Assembly: GCA_004293915.1 (NCBI GenBank)
Contig: RDZG01000091.1
Coordinates: 1 to 59,963, forward strand
DNA from: Bacteroidota bacterium
GTDB taxonomy: Bacteria; Bacteroidota; Bacteroidia; Cytophagales; UBA9547
Direction: 5' to 3'
Length of the DNA stretch: 59,963 nucleotides
Shown: positions 17,178-26,937 of the stretch, piece by piece
How positions within the stretch are numbered: the stretch's first letter is position 1
Layout of the letters: each line of letters opens with the position of its first letter
Notes under the pieces: model-generated
Databases searched by the model: none
Told to the model about the DNA's origin: nothing
What the model saw: only the letters and a program-made list of their open reading frames with translations
Translations under genes and position numbers: made by a program

Positions 17178-17482
17178 GATTTCTTACGAAATGGCGACAA
17201 CATTCTGTCCCACATTTTTTTCTCAAAAGCATAAAAAAACTTGAATTGCCCAAATAAAAACCCTATCCAAAGTAACAACACTTGATATATTAAAAACACA
17301 GATAATATTCGAACCGGAACTCTAATCCAACCGTTTGTTTCTGGTGTAATTCCAACAAATTCAAGTATATGTCTGCCAATAAAAACGGATGACGAACCTG
17401 TAAGTGCAAATACCAAAAAAATTAGCCCAATTTGAGTCCATCCACCTGTGATGTTCCACCTTTTTTCAAGAAACTCTTTCAT
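17174..17482 (-). CDS. Small two-helix membrane protein (DUF6787-like)
   Basis: A 102-residue protein with two hydrophobic segments (around residues 16-38 and 55-78), a start KRWNITGGWTQIGLIFLVFA and a C-terminal basic tail FFYAFEKKMWDRMLSPFRKK. The pattern agrees with the small DUF6787 family of Bacteroidota, of unknown role. It lies 27 bases after the MaoC-like gene in the same direction. Confidence 0.7.
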   Translation of the reverse strand: MKEFLEKRWNITGGWTQIGLIFLVFALTGSSSVFIGRHILEFVGITPETNGWIRVPVRILSVFLIYQVLLLWIGFLFGQFKFFYAFEKKMWDRMLSPFRKKS

Positions 17483-17509
17483 GATTTATACTTAAATGCG
17501 ACAATATTT

Positions 17510-17917
17510 TTAAACAATTTTTTCTTTATGCATCAAAGTTCCTTCGCCTCGTAATGTAATTTTTCCAGTAGAAACGTCAATTATTTTACAATCGATAACA
17601 GCAGTATTTTTGGCAGATATAATTTCTTTCACAAACATTTGTGCTTCGTATGGAGTATCTACAAACATTGGTCGGAGAAACTCAAGCGACTGCCTCAAAT
17701 AAATTGTTCCTTCTCCAGGATTTATTGTTCCAAAATATTTTGAAAAAATGCTAGAAGTAAAAATTCCATGAATGATTGGTTTTTTAAATGGTGTGTTTGC
17801 AGCATAATTTGCGTCTAAATGAATCGGGTTGTTGTCTCCACTGCATTTGGCAAATGCTTCTACTTCTGCTTGTGTAAAACTAAATGCGTATTTGAATTCT
17901 TGATTTAATGTAATCAT
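17510..17917 (-). CDS. MaoC-like hotdog-fold dehydratase
   Basis: A 135-residue single hotdog domain with the (R)-specific enoyl-CoA hydratase motif AFAKCSGDNNPIHLDANYA (residues about 22-40), whose aspartate and histidine are the catalytic pair, followed by FKKPIIHGIFTSSIFS. It probably hydrates (R)-enoyl-CoA or a similar thioester. Substrate cannot be told. The start ATG 17917 gives the normal length. Confidence 0.85.
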   Translation of the reverse strand: MITLNQEFKYAFSFTQAEVEAFAKCSGDNNPIHLDANYAANTPFKKPIIHGIFTSSIFSKYFGTINPGEGTIYLRQSLEFLRPMFVDTPYEAQMFVKEIISAKNTAVIDCKIIDVSTGKITLRGEGTLMHKEKIV

Positions 17918-18019
17918 AGCGATTTTTTTGGTAAAATTAATAAGTTATTTTCTTTAATTTTGATAGAAATATTTATTTGTACTTATATTGTCTTTGAATT
18001 TTGTAAAATAGATTTTGAA

Positions 18020-18472
18020 ATGAAAAAAATTGCCGTTTTTCCAGGTTCTTTCGATCCATTTACAAATGGTCATTATGATATTGTATCGCGTGGGTTATCG
18101 ATTTTTGACGAAATCATTGTTGCTATTGGGCATAATTCTGACAAAAAAAGATATTTTGATATTCAAGCTACTTTGCCCAAAATAAAATCACTGTTTTTTG
18201 ATAAACCTCAAGTTTCGGTGCAACTTTATAATGAACTCACATCTGAATTTGCCAGAAAAAATGAGGCAAAATATTTGCTAAGAGGTTTGAGAAATACTAC
18301 AGATTTTGAATACGAAAATGCAATTGCTCAAGTAAACAAACAATTGAACCCAAATTTAGAAACCGTTTTTTTGATTACTACGCCACAATTTGCCACCATA
18401 AGCTCTTCTATTGTTAGAGAATTGCACAAATTTGGTGCTGATGTTTCGAGTTATGTACCTAATACAATTTAG
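18020..18472 (+). CDS. coaD: Phosphopantetheine adenylyltransferase
   Basis: Catalyses the penultimate step of coenzyme A synthesis, adding AMP to 4'-phosphopantetheine. The start at ATG 18020 gives MKKIAVFPGSFDPFTNGHYD with the (T/H)xGH nucleotidyltransferase motif, then YLLRGLRNTTDFEYENAIAQ, and the ISSSIVRE motif near the C-terminus. 150 residues is the normal length; an upstream start at 17960 would add unrelated residues. Confidence 0.96.
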   Translation: MKKIAVFPGSFDPFTNGHYDIVSRGLSIFDEIIVAIGHNSDKKRYFDIQATLPKIKSLFFDKPQVSVQLYNELTSEFARKNEAKYLLRGLRNTTDFEYENAIAQVNKQLNPNLETVFLITTPQFATISSSIVRELHKFGADVSSYVPNTI

Positions 18473-18477
18473 AAAAT

Positions 18478-20943
18478 ATGGAAATCACACTTTTGATTAT
18501 TGTCCTTGTTATATGCGTTTTATTATACCTCAACATCAATTCGTTAAAAGACGAAAACACGGATTTAAAATACAAACTCGACAATCTTTTACAATTATTT
18601 AAAACAAATGCAAAAGATATAGAAACATTAAAAGAGCTTTTTGGAGGTGCTGAAATTAAAACAAATCAAAATGTGGTTTTAAACAATAAAACTGAAACCA
18701 TTATCACAGAAGTAAAATCCGAAGCTATTATTGAAATTCCAACTCCAATAATTGAAGAAACTGAAGAAGAAAAACCTGTTTTTACGCCAAAAAGCTATAA
18801 ACCCGAATCGATTTTTAATATTCTAAAATCAAATTTGAGAGAAACAGAAGTCGAAACCGAAGAAAAACCAAGCTTTTGGGAGCGAAATCCAGATTTAGAA
18901 AAATTTGTAGGCGAAAATCTTATCAATAAAATAGGAATTGCTATTTTGGTTTTAGGAATTGGTTTTTTTGTAAAATTTGCCATTGACCAAAATTGGATAA
19001 ACGAAATTGGTAGAGTTTCCATTGGTATATTTTGTGGTGGAATTTTGTTGGGCATAGCACACAAATTAAGAAACACATTCAGACCATTTTCATCGGTTTT
19101 AATTGGAGGCGGAATTGCCGTATTTTATTTCACAATTGCCATTGCCTATAAAGATTACGCACTTTTTCCAAAGCCAGCAGCCTTTGCTATGATGGTAGTG
19201 ATAACTGCCTTTGCGGTGTTACTTTCTATTATTTACAACCGAATAGAAATTGCCATGATTGCTATTTTTGGCGGTTTTATTTCTCCATTTTTTGTGTCGG
19301 ATGGAAACGGAAGCTATATCGCATTGTTTGTATATTTAATAGTTTTAAATCTTGGAATGTTGGTTTTGGCTTATTTCAAACGTTGGAATTTGATCAACAT
19401 CACTTCTTATGTTTTTACCATAATTACATATTTTGGCTGGCTTCAAACAAAAGTTTTAGACCAACCAAATCCACCTTATGTTGGAGCTTTAATTTTCGCA
19501 ACTATTTTTTATTTGATTTTCTTTTTGATGAATATCATTAATAACATAAAAGAAAACCAACGATTTGTGTGGACCGAATTTAGTATTATTTTGAGTAATT
19601 CGATGTGTTATTATGCAATTGGAATGCTCATTTTTTCTAACATCGAGCAAGGTATTTACAAAGGAATATTTACTGTTTTAGTAGCCGTTTTTAATTTTGC
19701 TTTTGCTTATACACTGTTCAAATTTAAAAAAGTTGATGCAAATATTTTGTATATGCTTTTGGGATTAGTTTTGACATTTGCAACCCTTGCAGCCCCAATC
19801 CAACTCGAAGGAAGCTATATTACCATGTTTTGGGCTTTGGAAGGTGTTTTATTGCTTTGGCTGGCACAAAAATCTGAAATCTACCTCATCAAAATAGCTC
19901 ATTTAGCAATACTCCCTTTAACAATTTTTAGTTTAATAATGGATTGGAATTCTGTTTATTCTAGCTATTATTATGCAGAAGAATCGCTGTTTTATCCTTT
20001 TATAAACAAAGGTTTTATTACTAATATAATTGTTTCTATTTCGTTGATTTTACAAATCTATTTATATAAAAACGAACAAGAAATTTTTATTTGGACAATA
20101 AAAACAAGCTTACTAAAAAATCTGCTCCATGTATTATTAATTTGTTGCATATATTATGGACTTTATCTCGAACTAAACTACCAATTGTATTTTGCAATCG
20201 GTAACATTGATATAAATAATATGTATTTGGCAATTTATAATTTTGGGTTTGCTTTAGCCCTTTTTTATTACCTCAAAAAAATAATCACAAAACCAATATT
20301 TTATGTCGTTTTATCCATTTCAGTTTTGCTATTAATCAAATTATTTTTTATAGATAATACGACCATATTTAATATAATCGACACATATTATATTTATAAT
20401 CAAACAGATATAACTATTGCTGATAAAATGCCGATGAGTAATTTTCATTTTTATATGCACATCGTTTTATACGGATTAGCATTGTTTTATTTTTATAAAA
20501 TCTATAAAAATATTACCGAATATTTTGAAGATTTCGAAGCAATAAAGCAACTTACTACAGTTCTTTTTGCGTTTTTATTGATATTGCTTTTTAGTTTTTC
20601 GCTCAATCACCAAATTATTTTTTGGTTTTTTGATTCAAAATCAAATAACTTTTATGAATTGCAAAACACAATTGTAAGAGTTGGATTTCCAATACTTTGG
20701 GGAATAGGCTCTTTTGTTTTTATGATTATTGGGATGAAGAATAAACTACGGATTTGGCGTATTATATCGCTAGTGCTTTTTGCAATTACTTTGCTAAAAC
20801 TATTTATTTATGACATCTCAGAAATGGGAGAAGCTGGCAAAATTATTGCATTTATTGGGCTGGGTGTGATTTTATTAATCGTTTCTTTTATGTATCAAAA
20901 GCTAAAAAATATTGTAATTAACGAAAATGAAACAGACATATAA
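18478..20943 (+). CDS. DUF2339 multi-spanning membrane protein
   Basis: An 821-residue protein with an N-terminal anchor (residues 1-20), a short coiled-coil and acidic linker to about residue 135, then ENLINKIGIAILVLGIGFFV and GRVSIGIFCGGILLGIAHKL, the signature start of DUF2339, followed by roughly 20 membrane segments to the C-terminus. The function of the family is not known. The next gene (DUF3999-like) overlaps its end by 17 bases; the same pairing is seen in other bacteria, which suggests a common complex. Confidence 0.85.
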   Translation: MEITLLIIVLVICVLLYLNINSLKDENTDLKYKLDNLLQLFKTNAKDIETLKELFGGAEIKTNQNVVLNNKTETIITEVKSEAIIEIPTPIIEETEEEKPVFTPKSYKPESIFNILKSNLRETEVETEEKPSFWERNPDLEKFVGENLINKIGIAILVLGIGFFVKFAIDQNWINEIGRVSIGIFCGGILLGIAHKLRNTFRPFSSVLIGGGIAVFYFTIAIAYKDYALFPKPAAFAMMVVITAFAVLLSIIYNRIEIAMIAIFGGFISPFFVSDGNGSYIALFVYLIVLNLGMLVLAYFKRWNLINITSYVFTIITYFGWLQTKVLDQPNPPYVGALIFATIFYLIFFLMNIINNIKENQRFVWTEFSIILSNSMCYYAIGMLIFSNIEQGIYKGIFTVLVAVFNFAFAYTLFKFKKVDANILYMLLGLVLTFATLAAPIQLEGSYITMFWALEGVLLLWLAQKSEIYLIKIAHLAILPLTIFSLIMDWNSVYSSYYYAEESLFYPFINKGFITNIIVSISLILQIYLYKNEQEIFIWTIKTSLLKNLLHVLLICCIYYGLYLELNYQLYFAIGNIDINNMYLAIYNFGFALALFYYLKKIITKPIFYVVLSISVLLLIKLFFIDNTTIFNIIDTYYIYNQTDITIADKMPMSNFHFYMHIVLYGLALFYFYKIYKNITEYFEDFEAIKQLTTVLFAFLLILLFSFSLNHQIIFWFFDSKSNNFYELQNTIVRVGFPILWGIGSFVFMIIGMKNKLRIWRIISLVLFAITLLKLFIYDISEMGEAGKIIAFIGLGVILLIVSFMYQKLKNIVINENETDI

Positions 20944-22147
20944 ACTTGCTTTATTTATATTTTTTTTAGGTAAATCTTTTGCACAAGAAGGCTATTTGAA
21001 AGCCAAATTAGAAAACAATACGCAAAGTGGTTATTATAAAATCATGCTCAATCCTGGATTTTTGGGCAAAACCGATTTAGATTTAGCCAACATCCGACTA
21101 ATAGACAAAGATTCGGTTTTGATTCCATTTGAAATAAAAACCGAAAACAATGCCGAAGTATTTACTAAGCTCGATACCATTCCTTTTGAAATTAAATCAG
21201 CTCAAAAAACTAAAAAAACAGATGTTATTATAAAAAATATCGCTAATCAAAAAACTTTAATTCTTAAATTCAAAAATTTTGATTTTGATAAATCTTTAGA
21301 AGTTTTTGGAAGCGATAACCGAAAAAATTGGTTTGGAATAAAGCAAAATATCGTACTTGATTCAAAAAACAATTATACCGACAAAAATGTATTTTACAAC
21401 CTCAATTTTCCGAATTCAGGTTATAAATATTTGATGTTTTCGTTCAACGATTCGATTTCACCAAAGGTAAATTTGCTTAGTATTGGCACCATTTCTACAT
21501 TGGAAAAAGAGCAAATTTTTGAAAAAATAAAGTGCGAAAAAATAAAAATTACTGATAGTCTAAAAAGTAAACAAACCTTTTATCGTTTTGATTTTGAGCA
21601 AACTTATCAGTTTAGTTATTTCAACATTGAATTTAACGAAAAAAAGCCTTTTAAACGTTTTTTTAGACTTTACGAAATAAATTATGATATAAAAACAAAA
21701 AAAGAATTTTTGAATTATATTTCAGAATCTAGTTTTACAAATGAGAATTCTAGCTTGCATTTTTCTCCAATTTTAGCAAAATATTTTGTTTTAGTGAGCG
21801 AAAATCAAGATAATTTGCCATTGAAAATAAATTCTATTGTTGGTTTTCAAGAAAAAAAAGCCATCAATACCTATCTTGAAACAGGAAAAGAATATTTTTT
21901 GATTTCAAATCCATTATATCTACAAAAACCAAATTTTGACTTAACACTTTTTCAAGATTCGTTAACCAAAAATGCCTTGCTTTTAAAAATGGGCAATCCT
22001 GAATTTATTGCATTTAATAACCCAATTGTAAATCCGAAAGAAAGCTCTCCAAAATGGATACTTTGGGCTGTGGTTTTATTGGCAGTTGGTTTGCTAACTT
22101 TTATGTCTGTAAAACTCTTAAATGAGGTTAAAAATAGAAAACAATAA
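20927..22147 (+). CDS. DUF3999-like exported protein with C-terminal membrane anchor
   Basis: A 406-residue protein with a signal peptide (residues 1-19), an extracytoplasmic part with beta-sandwich-like patterns (KIMLNPGFLGKTDLDLANIR, LIDKDSVLIPFEI) and one membrane segment near the end (WILWAVVLLAVGLLTFMSV) before a short basic tail. It overlaps the DUF2339 gene, its usual neighbour, and the DUF3999 assignment rests partly on that. A strong terminator follows. Confidence 0.7.
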   Translation: MKQTYKLALFIFFLGKSFAQEGYLKAKLENNTQSGYYKIMLNPGFLGKTDLDLANIRLIDKDSVLIPFEIKTENNAEVFTKLDTIPFEIKSAQKTKKTDVIIKNIANQKTLILKFKNFDFDKSLEVFGSDNRKNWFGIKQNIVLDSKNNYTDKNVFYNLNFPNSGYKYLMFSFNDSISPKVNLLSIGTISTLEKEQIFEKIKCEKIKITDSLKSKQTFYRFDFEQTYQFSYFNIEFNEKKPFKRFFRLYEINYDIKTKKEFLNYISESSFTNENSSLHFSPILAKYFVLVSENQDNLPLKINSIVGFQEKKAINTYLETGKEYFLISNPLYLQKPNFDLTLFQDSLTKNALLLKMGNPEFIAFNNPIVNPKESSPKWILWAVVLLAVGLLTFMSVKLLNEVKNRKQ

Positions 22148-22151
22148 AATT

Positions 22152-22188
22152 AAAAATGCCTAAAACTTTATGAGTTTTAGGCATTTTT
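22152..22188. terminator. Bidirectional intrinsic terminator
   Basis: A 16-base arm (22152-22167) pairs perfectly with 22173-22188 around a 5-base loop, with A- and T-runs at the outer ends. It sits between the convergent DUF3999-like gene and the small gene at 22192 and can serve both. Confidence 0.92.
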
Positions 22189-22191
22189 AAT

Positions 22192-22368
22192 TTAAAAAAC
22201 CTCGTTTAAAACTTCTGGATGCAAGTTGCTATATTTTTTTTTGCACCAGTAATGAAGCAATATAACTTCTTTGTTTTTGAGCCAATTAACCGATTTTTTT
22301 AACTCTTTTTTAAATATATCTTTATCAAAAGAGACTTTTTCGAGAATTATAAAACTATATTTTAACAT
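22192..22368 (-). CDS. Small hypothetical protein, 58 residues
   Basis: Its ATG (22368-22366) overlaps the stop region of the preceding gene (ATGTTAA arrangement), so it is probably translated by coupling. The product begins MLKYSFIILEKVSFDKDIFK and continues with KELKKSVNWLKNKEVILLHY and W-C-K-K-K-Y, ending HPEVLNEVF. It is charged, without signal peptide or membrane segment, and resembles a small conserved cytoplasmic protein of Bacteroidota whose function is unknown. The stop lies next to a strong terminator, supporting a real gene. Confidence 0.65.
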   Translation of the reverse strand: MLKYSFIILEKVSFDKDIFKKELKKSVNWLKNKEVILLHYWCKKKYSNLHPEVLNEVF

Positions 22369-22673
22369 CTAATTTGAAATGGCTGAGTATCTAAAGTTTT
22401 GTTTTTTGCGTTTGCTTTAAAACGTGGAAGATTCAGATTTATTTCGTTTTCATCAAACTGAAGACTCAAAAATGTGCTTTTAAAGCTATTCAACATTTGA
22501 GTTTGATATACATTTGCCATTGACTTACTTTCAACCATCTCAACTAAATCGTTGTAATAGGAATCTACAAAAGACCCACTATTGATTTTGCCTAAACTAA
22601 ACCCATTTGATTTTGATTCTATTGTTGCAAAGGCAATAAGCGATAATGCAACAAAAATATTTTTTGCTTTCAT
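22362..22673 (-). CDS. Secreted hypothetical protein, 103 residues
   Basis: Not recognised. A signal peptide (MKAKNIFVALSLIAFATIES) precedes about 80 residues, with no cysteines except one at the C-terminus. The coupled 58-residue gene follows directly. The upstream 70 bases are AT-rich and could carry a promoter. Confidence 0.6.
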   Translation of the reverse strand: MKAKNIFVALSLIAFATIESKSNGFSLGKINSGSFVDSYYNDLVEMVESKSMANVYQTQMLNSFKSTFLSLQFDENEINLNLPRFKANAKNKTLDTQPFQIRC

Positions 22674-22743
22674 TTTATTTGTAATTTATAAGTGAATAAT
22701 ATTAAAATTAATAATATTAAAATTGTACGGACTTTAATATATT

Positions 22744-23049
22744 CTACAATCGAAAATTACAATGAGCAATATGTAAATGATGAAATAAAAAATACGAGAA
22801 TGCTTTAGCTGAAAAACTATATGTTAGTAAATCGTTTGAAACATTTTTAACATTACCGAATGCAATAGTTGGAAATTGTTTTCTGGATATAGTTATTTCA
22901 GATTTAGTTTTAGAAACAATTTTCTCTGATTCTAAATCAGTGTTTTCAATTAAAAAAGAGAATTGTTCTACAAATTCAAGATTTAAGTCATTTACAAGGA
23001 GAACAAAACCTAAAAATAAAAATAATAAAGACTTTGATTTAAGTATCAT
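22744..23049 (-). CDS. Hypothetical protein with N-terminal hydrophobic segment
   Basis: Not recognised. From the ATG at 23049 the protein (101 residues) has a hydrophobic N-terminus (MILKSKSLLFLFLGFVLLVN), a polar middle with serine and lysine, and a histidine-rich end FLFHHLHIAHCNF that could bind metal. A start 8 codons upstream is possible but puts charged and cysteine residues before the hydrophobic segment. The open frame is the only support, so it may not be real. Confidence 0.45.
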   Translation of the reverse strand: MILKSKSLLFLFLGFVLLVNDLNLEFVEQFSFLIENTDLESEKIVSKTKSEITISRKQFPTIAFGNVKNVSNDLLTYSFSAKAFSYFLFHHLHIAHCNFRL

Positions 23050-23125
23050 GTCGAGTTTTACGCACAAACACATTTCAAAGTTTATGGAAAAAAACTATAT
23101 ATGGTTTTCGATATATAAAAACCAA

Positions 23126-24476
23126 TTATGAATTTACAACAGAAAACTTAGGTAGGTTCACAGTAAAAATGGTACCTTTTTGCAAAAATGTACTCACATC
23201 AATTCGACCTTTGTGAATGGTAATGATTTTTTGGCATTTGCCTACTTGATGAACTGCGATAGAATGGCTCAAAAATATGTGGCAAATCTTCTTCTTTAAT
23301 TCCAACACCATTGTCTATAAAAACAATTTTTACATATTTTTCATAAACTACAAGCAAAACTTCCGAAGTATGATTAGAAGAAAATTTACAGGCATTTTCC
23401 ATTAAATTAACAAAAGAAGTTTTGAGCAAGCTTTCGTTTCCCATAATAACTAATGCTTCTTCTTCTTCTGGGAAATTTTCAAAAGAAAGTTTTACTTTAT
23501 ATTTTTTATTTTTTTGCTCCACTTCGTCTTTCGATTGCCACAAAACTTCGTCTATTCTGATTGGTTCGGGCTGTAATTTTGTACCCAAAGAAGTAATTCG
23601 AGCGAGTTCCAAAAGTCCGTTTGTCATTTTTGTCAAACGGCTAATATCTTCAAAAACAGCATGCAAAACAGCCTGATATTCTTCGTTTGTACGAGATTGC
23701 ATAAGCGTAACTTCAATATTTCCTCTAATCGAAGTTAATGGTGTTCGCAATTCATGCGAAGCATTTGAAACAAAATTTTTCTGCATAGCAAAAGATTCTT
23801 CTAGTCGTTCGAGCATTTTATTAAATGTGGCAGAAAGTTGTGCAATTTCATCGTTTCCTGTACCCGCTTGCACACGCATATTTAGGTTTGAAACATTGAT
23901 GGTATCTACCTGTTTTACAACCATTTTGATTGGCTCTAATGCTTTGGTAGAAAAGTAATATCCAGCAAAAAACACAATCAAAATAGAAAGCAAACAACCA
24001 ATCGAAATTATTAATTCGAGTTTATTAAGTTTTTCTAGTCCATATTTATCAATTGCCGAAATAAATACATAATAAATTTGGGCATTTGCTGTGATACTTA
24101 AGCCAATAACTTCACGGCTTTTGTCTTTTGTTTCTATTTTTTTGTTTAATATTACTTGGTTGATTAGCGAAGTATCGATAACCATTTTATTGTTTAGTGT
24201 TTTATAAACCTCATTTTTTTTTGTGTCCAATATTAAAGCTTCTTCATCAAACAATGTTTGTAGGTCGTATTTGTCGATTATTTGTAAAACTTTTGCGTCT
24301 ACATCGTTTAGCTGAAAAAGTAATTCTACTGTTTTGTGGGCTTTTTTGTCTAACCGATCAAAAAAATCTTTTTCACGATAAAGCGAATAAAAATAAAAAA
24401 TAGATATGGAAAAGACAACCAAAATAAAGGCAACAATAGAGCAAAAAAGTACTGTTAATTTAGTACGAATATTCAT
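23126..24476 (-). pseudogene. Sensor histidine kinase gene, frameshifted with loss of the G2 box
   Basis: The intact part (residues 1-412) has two membrane segments around an extracytoplasmic sensor region, a HAMP domain, the H-box SNASHELRTPLTSIRG (histidine near 240), the N-box NLMENACKFS and the G1 box DNGVGIKEEDLPHIFEPFYR. After FYRSSSSRQ the frame goes astray; the kinase end (KIITIHKGRIDVSTFLQKGT, IFTVNLPKF) continues in another frame to 23126. At the junction near 23240 the expected GxGIGL box with the ATP lid end is missing altogether, so about 25 bases appear to be deleted. Without G2 the kinase should not bind ATP. It lies directly downstream of its response regulator. Confidence 0.8.
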
Positions 24477-25151
24477 TTAATCTCTCATTATATAACCCAT
24501 TCCAACCACAGTATTGATAAGTTTTTTATCAAAATCTTTATCTACTTTTTTACGCAAAAAGTTTACATAAACATCCACAACATTAGTACCCGTATCAAAA
24601 TTTATATCCCAAACTTTTTCAGAAATATCCATACGAGAAACAACTTTGCCTTTGTTTCTGATAAAATATTCTAATAAACCAAACTCTTTTGCTGTCAAAT
24701 CTATTCTTTTTCCTGCTCTTATGGCAATTTTTTCGTCCATATTCAATTCCAAATCGGCAATTTTAAGCAAATTTGTGTCCATATTCGAATTGCTATTTCG
24801 GTTGTGCAAAGCTTTTACACGAGCCAAAAGCTCTCTAAATTCAAAAGGTTTTACTAAATAATCGTCTGTACCAGCTTCAAATCCTTTTAATTTATCATCA
24901 GTAGTTCCAAAAGCAGTAAGCATCAAAATTGGCGTTTTTATTTTTTGTTCTCTGATAGTTTTGCTCACTTCAAAACCATTCATACCAGGCAAATTTACAT
25001 CCAAAATAATAACATCATATCTGTTATTTAGTGCCGAACTTTTGCCTGATAAACCATCAAAGGCACATTCTACATCGAAAAGTTGCTCTTCGAGTCCTTT
25101 TTTTATAAACGATGATACATTAGGTTCATCTTCAATCAATAAGATTTTCAT
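24477..25151 (-). CDS. OmpR/PhoB-family response regulator
   Basis: A 224-residue regulator: receiver domain 1-120 with the acidic pocket (LLIEDEPN), phosphoacceptor aspartate in VIILDVNLPGMNGFE (near residue 52), TAFGTTDDKLKGFEAGTDDY and the conserved lysine in LVKPFEFREL, then a winged-helix DNA-binding domain (LTAKEFGLLEYFIRNKGKVV, VWDINFDTGTNVVDVYVNFL). It is followed without gap by the damaged kinase gene. Control may therefore now depend on another kinase or on no phosphorylation. Repeats of a GTGTTAA-like motif upstream (25203-25252) might be its own sites. Confidence 0.93.
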   Translation of the reverse strand: MKILLIEDEPNVSSFIKKGLEEQLFDVECAFDGLSGKSSALNNRYDVIILDVNLPGMNGFEVSKTIREQKIKTPILMLTAFGTTDDKLKGFEAGTDDYLVKPFEFRELLARVKALHNRNSNSNMDTNLLKIADLELNMDEKIAIRAGKRIDLTAKEFGLLEYFIRNKGKVVSRMDISEKVWDINFDTGTNVVDVYVNFLRKKVDKDFDKKLINTVVGMGYIMRD

Positions 25152-25417
25152 GTGCTAATTTTTATTTTTACCAAAAATAGAAAATAGAAAATTAGAAATC
25201 AGCGTGTTAAGATAATTTTAAGCACATTTTAACATGACTTGATGTGTTAATTTTTAAATGTTTTGGAAATAAACATTTTTTTAAACTAACTACTACTATT
25301 GAAATTTTAGCAATTTTTGGACTCACATTTGAATATTATTTGTATTTATGCGGACAAATGATACTGTCGGAATTGCTTTTTAAAATGAGTTATGATGAGT
25401 TTAGGATATTATAAAAT

Positions 25418-26353
25418 TTACCTCAATGCCCACCAACCTTTTTTATTAATTAGAATATATTGATTTAAAATATCTGTTTTTTGAATCAAAATAGTATGTT
25501 GTTCATTGTATTTTTTTAAGTTTTCTAATGCATTTTTAATATTGGTTTTATAATTGATGTTTTTTTCGTAGTTACTAACAAATTCAGTAAGTTTAAGTAA
25601 ATATTCTTTACTGAAATTAAATACTATTTTATCTTCTTTTTTTAATAATTCATCATTTGTTTTTATCGAATCGAGTACTGCTTTTGCTTTTGAATATTCA
25701 ATATAATCAATAGTATTTTTATCTAGTTTTTCAATATCTGTGGCTTTATTTTCAATATTTATCCATTTGTTTTTAAGTTCTAAATCGGGATTGAATAGTA
25801 ATTTTTTTTGCCATTTCGTATTTACTTTAATAGGTTTTGTGGTTTCTAAAGGCTGTTTTGTGTTTGCATCAAAAAAGGTAATAAATAGTGCTATTTTATG
25901 GTTCATAAAATATTTGTAAAGTAATACTGAATCGGTTACTTCGCTGATATTTACCAAAACAGAATTTGTATTTTTAAACGATTTTTTATCAAACACAAAT
26001 CCCAAACCTGCTTTTGTTTCAAAAATTTGAGTTTGATAATTATCTAATTTGAACCACTGAGGCTCAAGTTTGAGTGAATCGAAAATTGATATTTCAGAAT
26101 TTGTTTCAGAAGTAATATTACGTTTTTTAATTTTAAATTTATCTGAATTAGAATCTAAATACGGAACTAAAAAGTAAGCAAAAATTGCTCCAAAACTCAA
26201 AAAAAGCACAATTGAAGCGGCAATTCTCCAATTTGTTTTATTTTTGATTTCAATATTTTTTTCAGCATTATACCGTTCTAACAAGGCATCAAAATCTTGC
26301 GTGGCTTCTATTTCTTCGTCTGATGGCGGTTTGTAATGGATGTTGAGTTTCAT
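25418..26353 (-). CDS. Probable anti-sigma factor or membrane partner of the ECF sigma gene
   Basis: A 311-residue protein with a cytoplasmic N-terminus of about 45 residues, one membrane segment (IAASIVLFLSFGAIFAYFLV, residues 46-66) and a large extracytoplasmic part. The layout and the position 10 bases downstream of an ECF sigma gene are those of membrane anti-sigma factors, but no known anti-sigma motif was recognised. The extracytoplasmic region is rich in lysine and asparagine. Confidence 0.6.
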   Translation of the reverse strand: MKLNIHYKPPSDEEIEATQDFDALLERYNAEKNIEIKNKTNWRIAASIVLFLSFGAIFAYFLVPYLDSNSDKFKIKKRNITSETNSEISIFDSLKLEPQWFKLDNYQTQIFETKAGLGFVFDKKSFKNTNSVLVNISEVTDSVLLYKYFMNHKIALFITFFDANTKQPLETTKPIKVNTKWQKKLLFNPDLELKNKWINIENKATDIEKLDKNTIDYIEYSKAKAVLDSIKTNDELLKKEDKIVFNFSKEYLLKLTEFVSNYEKNINYKTNIKNALENLKKYNEQHTILIQKTDILNQYILINKKGWWALR

Positions 26354-26363
26354 GTTTCTTTTT

Positions 26364-26900
26364 TTAGTTCATCCAGTTTTTAAGTTTTTCTCTAATTCTA
26401 AACATTTTTACTTTGATATTTTGTTCAGTAGTATGGTAGATTTGTCCTATTTCTTTATACGTTTTATTATCTTGAAAAGCCATATTTAGCAAGTTTTGAT
26501 CGTTATTATCTAATTTTTTGAGTGCTGATTCAAGTTTTTCTACCTTTTTTTGGTCTTCACAATCTGTTTCAGACCAATCACTGAAATTTTCTAGAACTAT
26601 ATCCTCCAAAGAAAATATTTTCAACTTTTTATGTTTTTTAAAATACGAATTTATTTCGTTAATGGCAATGCGATAAAGCCAAGCCGAAAAAGGCAAGTTT
26701 CTGTGTTCGTATTTATCCAAATTATTCATTGCTTTTACAAAGCAATCTGCTGTAATATCTTTTGCTAAATCTTTGTCGAGGAGTTGCTTATGCACATATA
26801 AAAATATCGTTTTTTGGTATTTTTTGTATAGTAATCCAAAAAATTTAATGTCAGCTTTTGCATTTTCGATAAGTAATATATCGGTTTCAATATCACTCAT
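26364..26900 (-). CDS. ECF-type RNA polymerase sigma factor
   Basis: A 178-residue sigma-70 family protein with region 2 (LYVHKQLLDKDLAKDITADC, FVKAMNNLDKYEHRNLPFSA, WLYRIAINEINSYFKKHKK) and region 4 (NLLNMAFQDNKTYKEIGQIY with helix-turn-helix, TEQNIKVKMFRIREKLKN). It directs RNA polymerase to a set of promoters in response to an unknown signal, probably under control of the membrane protein encoded next. Confidence 0.92.
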   Translation of the reverse strand: MSDIETDILLIENAKADIKFFGLLYKKYQKTIFLYVHKQLLDKDLAKDITADCFVKAMNNLDKYEHRNLPFSAWLYRIAINEINSYFKKHKKLKIFSLEDIVLENFSDWSETDCEDQKKVEKLESALKKLDNNDQNLLNMAFQDNKTYKEIGQIYHTTEQNIKVKMFRIREKLKNWMN

Positions 26901-26937
26901 TGAAAGAGATTTTATAATATTATTAGATTCATTTGAT

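Noticed and set aside
23126-23311. Separate small gene at the end of the kinase
   Set aside because: Its end (KIITIHKGRID...) is the C-terminal segment of the kinase in another frame, so it belongs to the damaged kinase gene.
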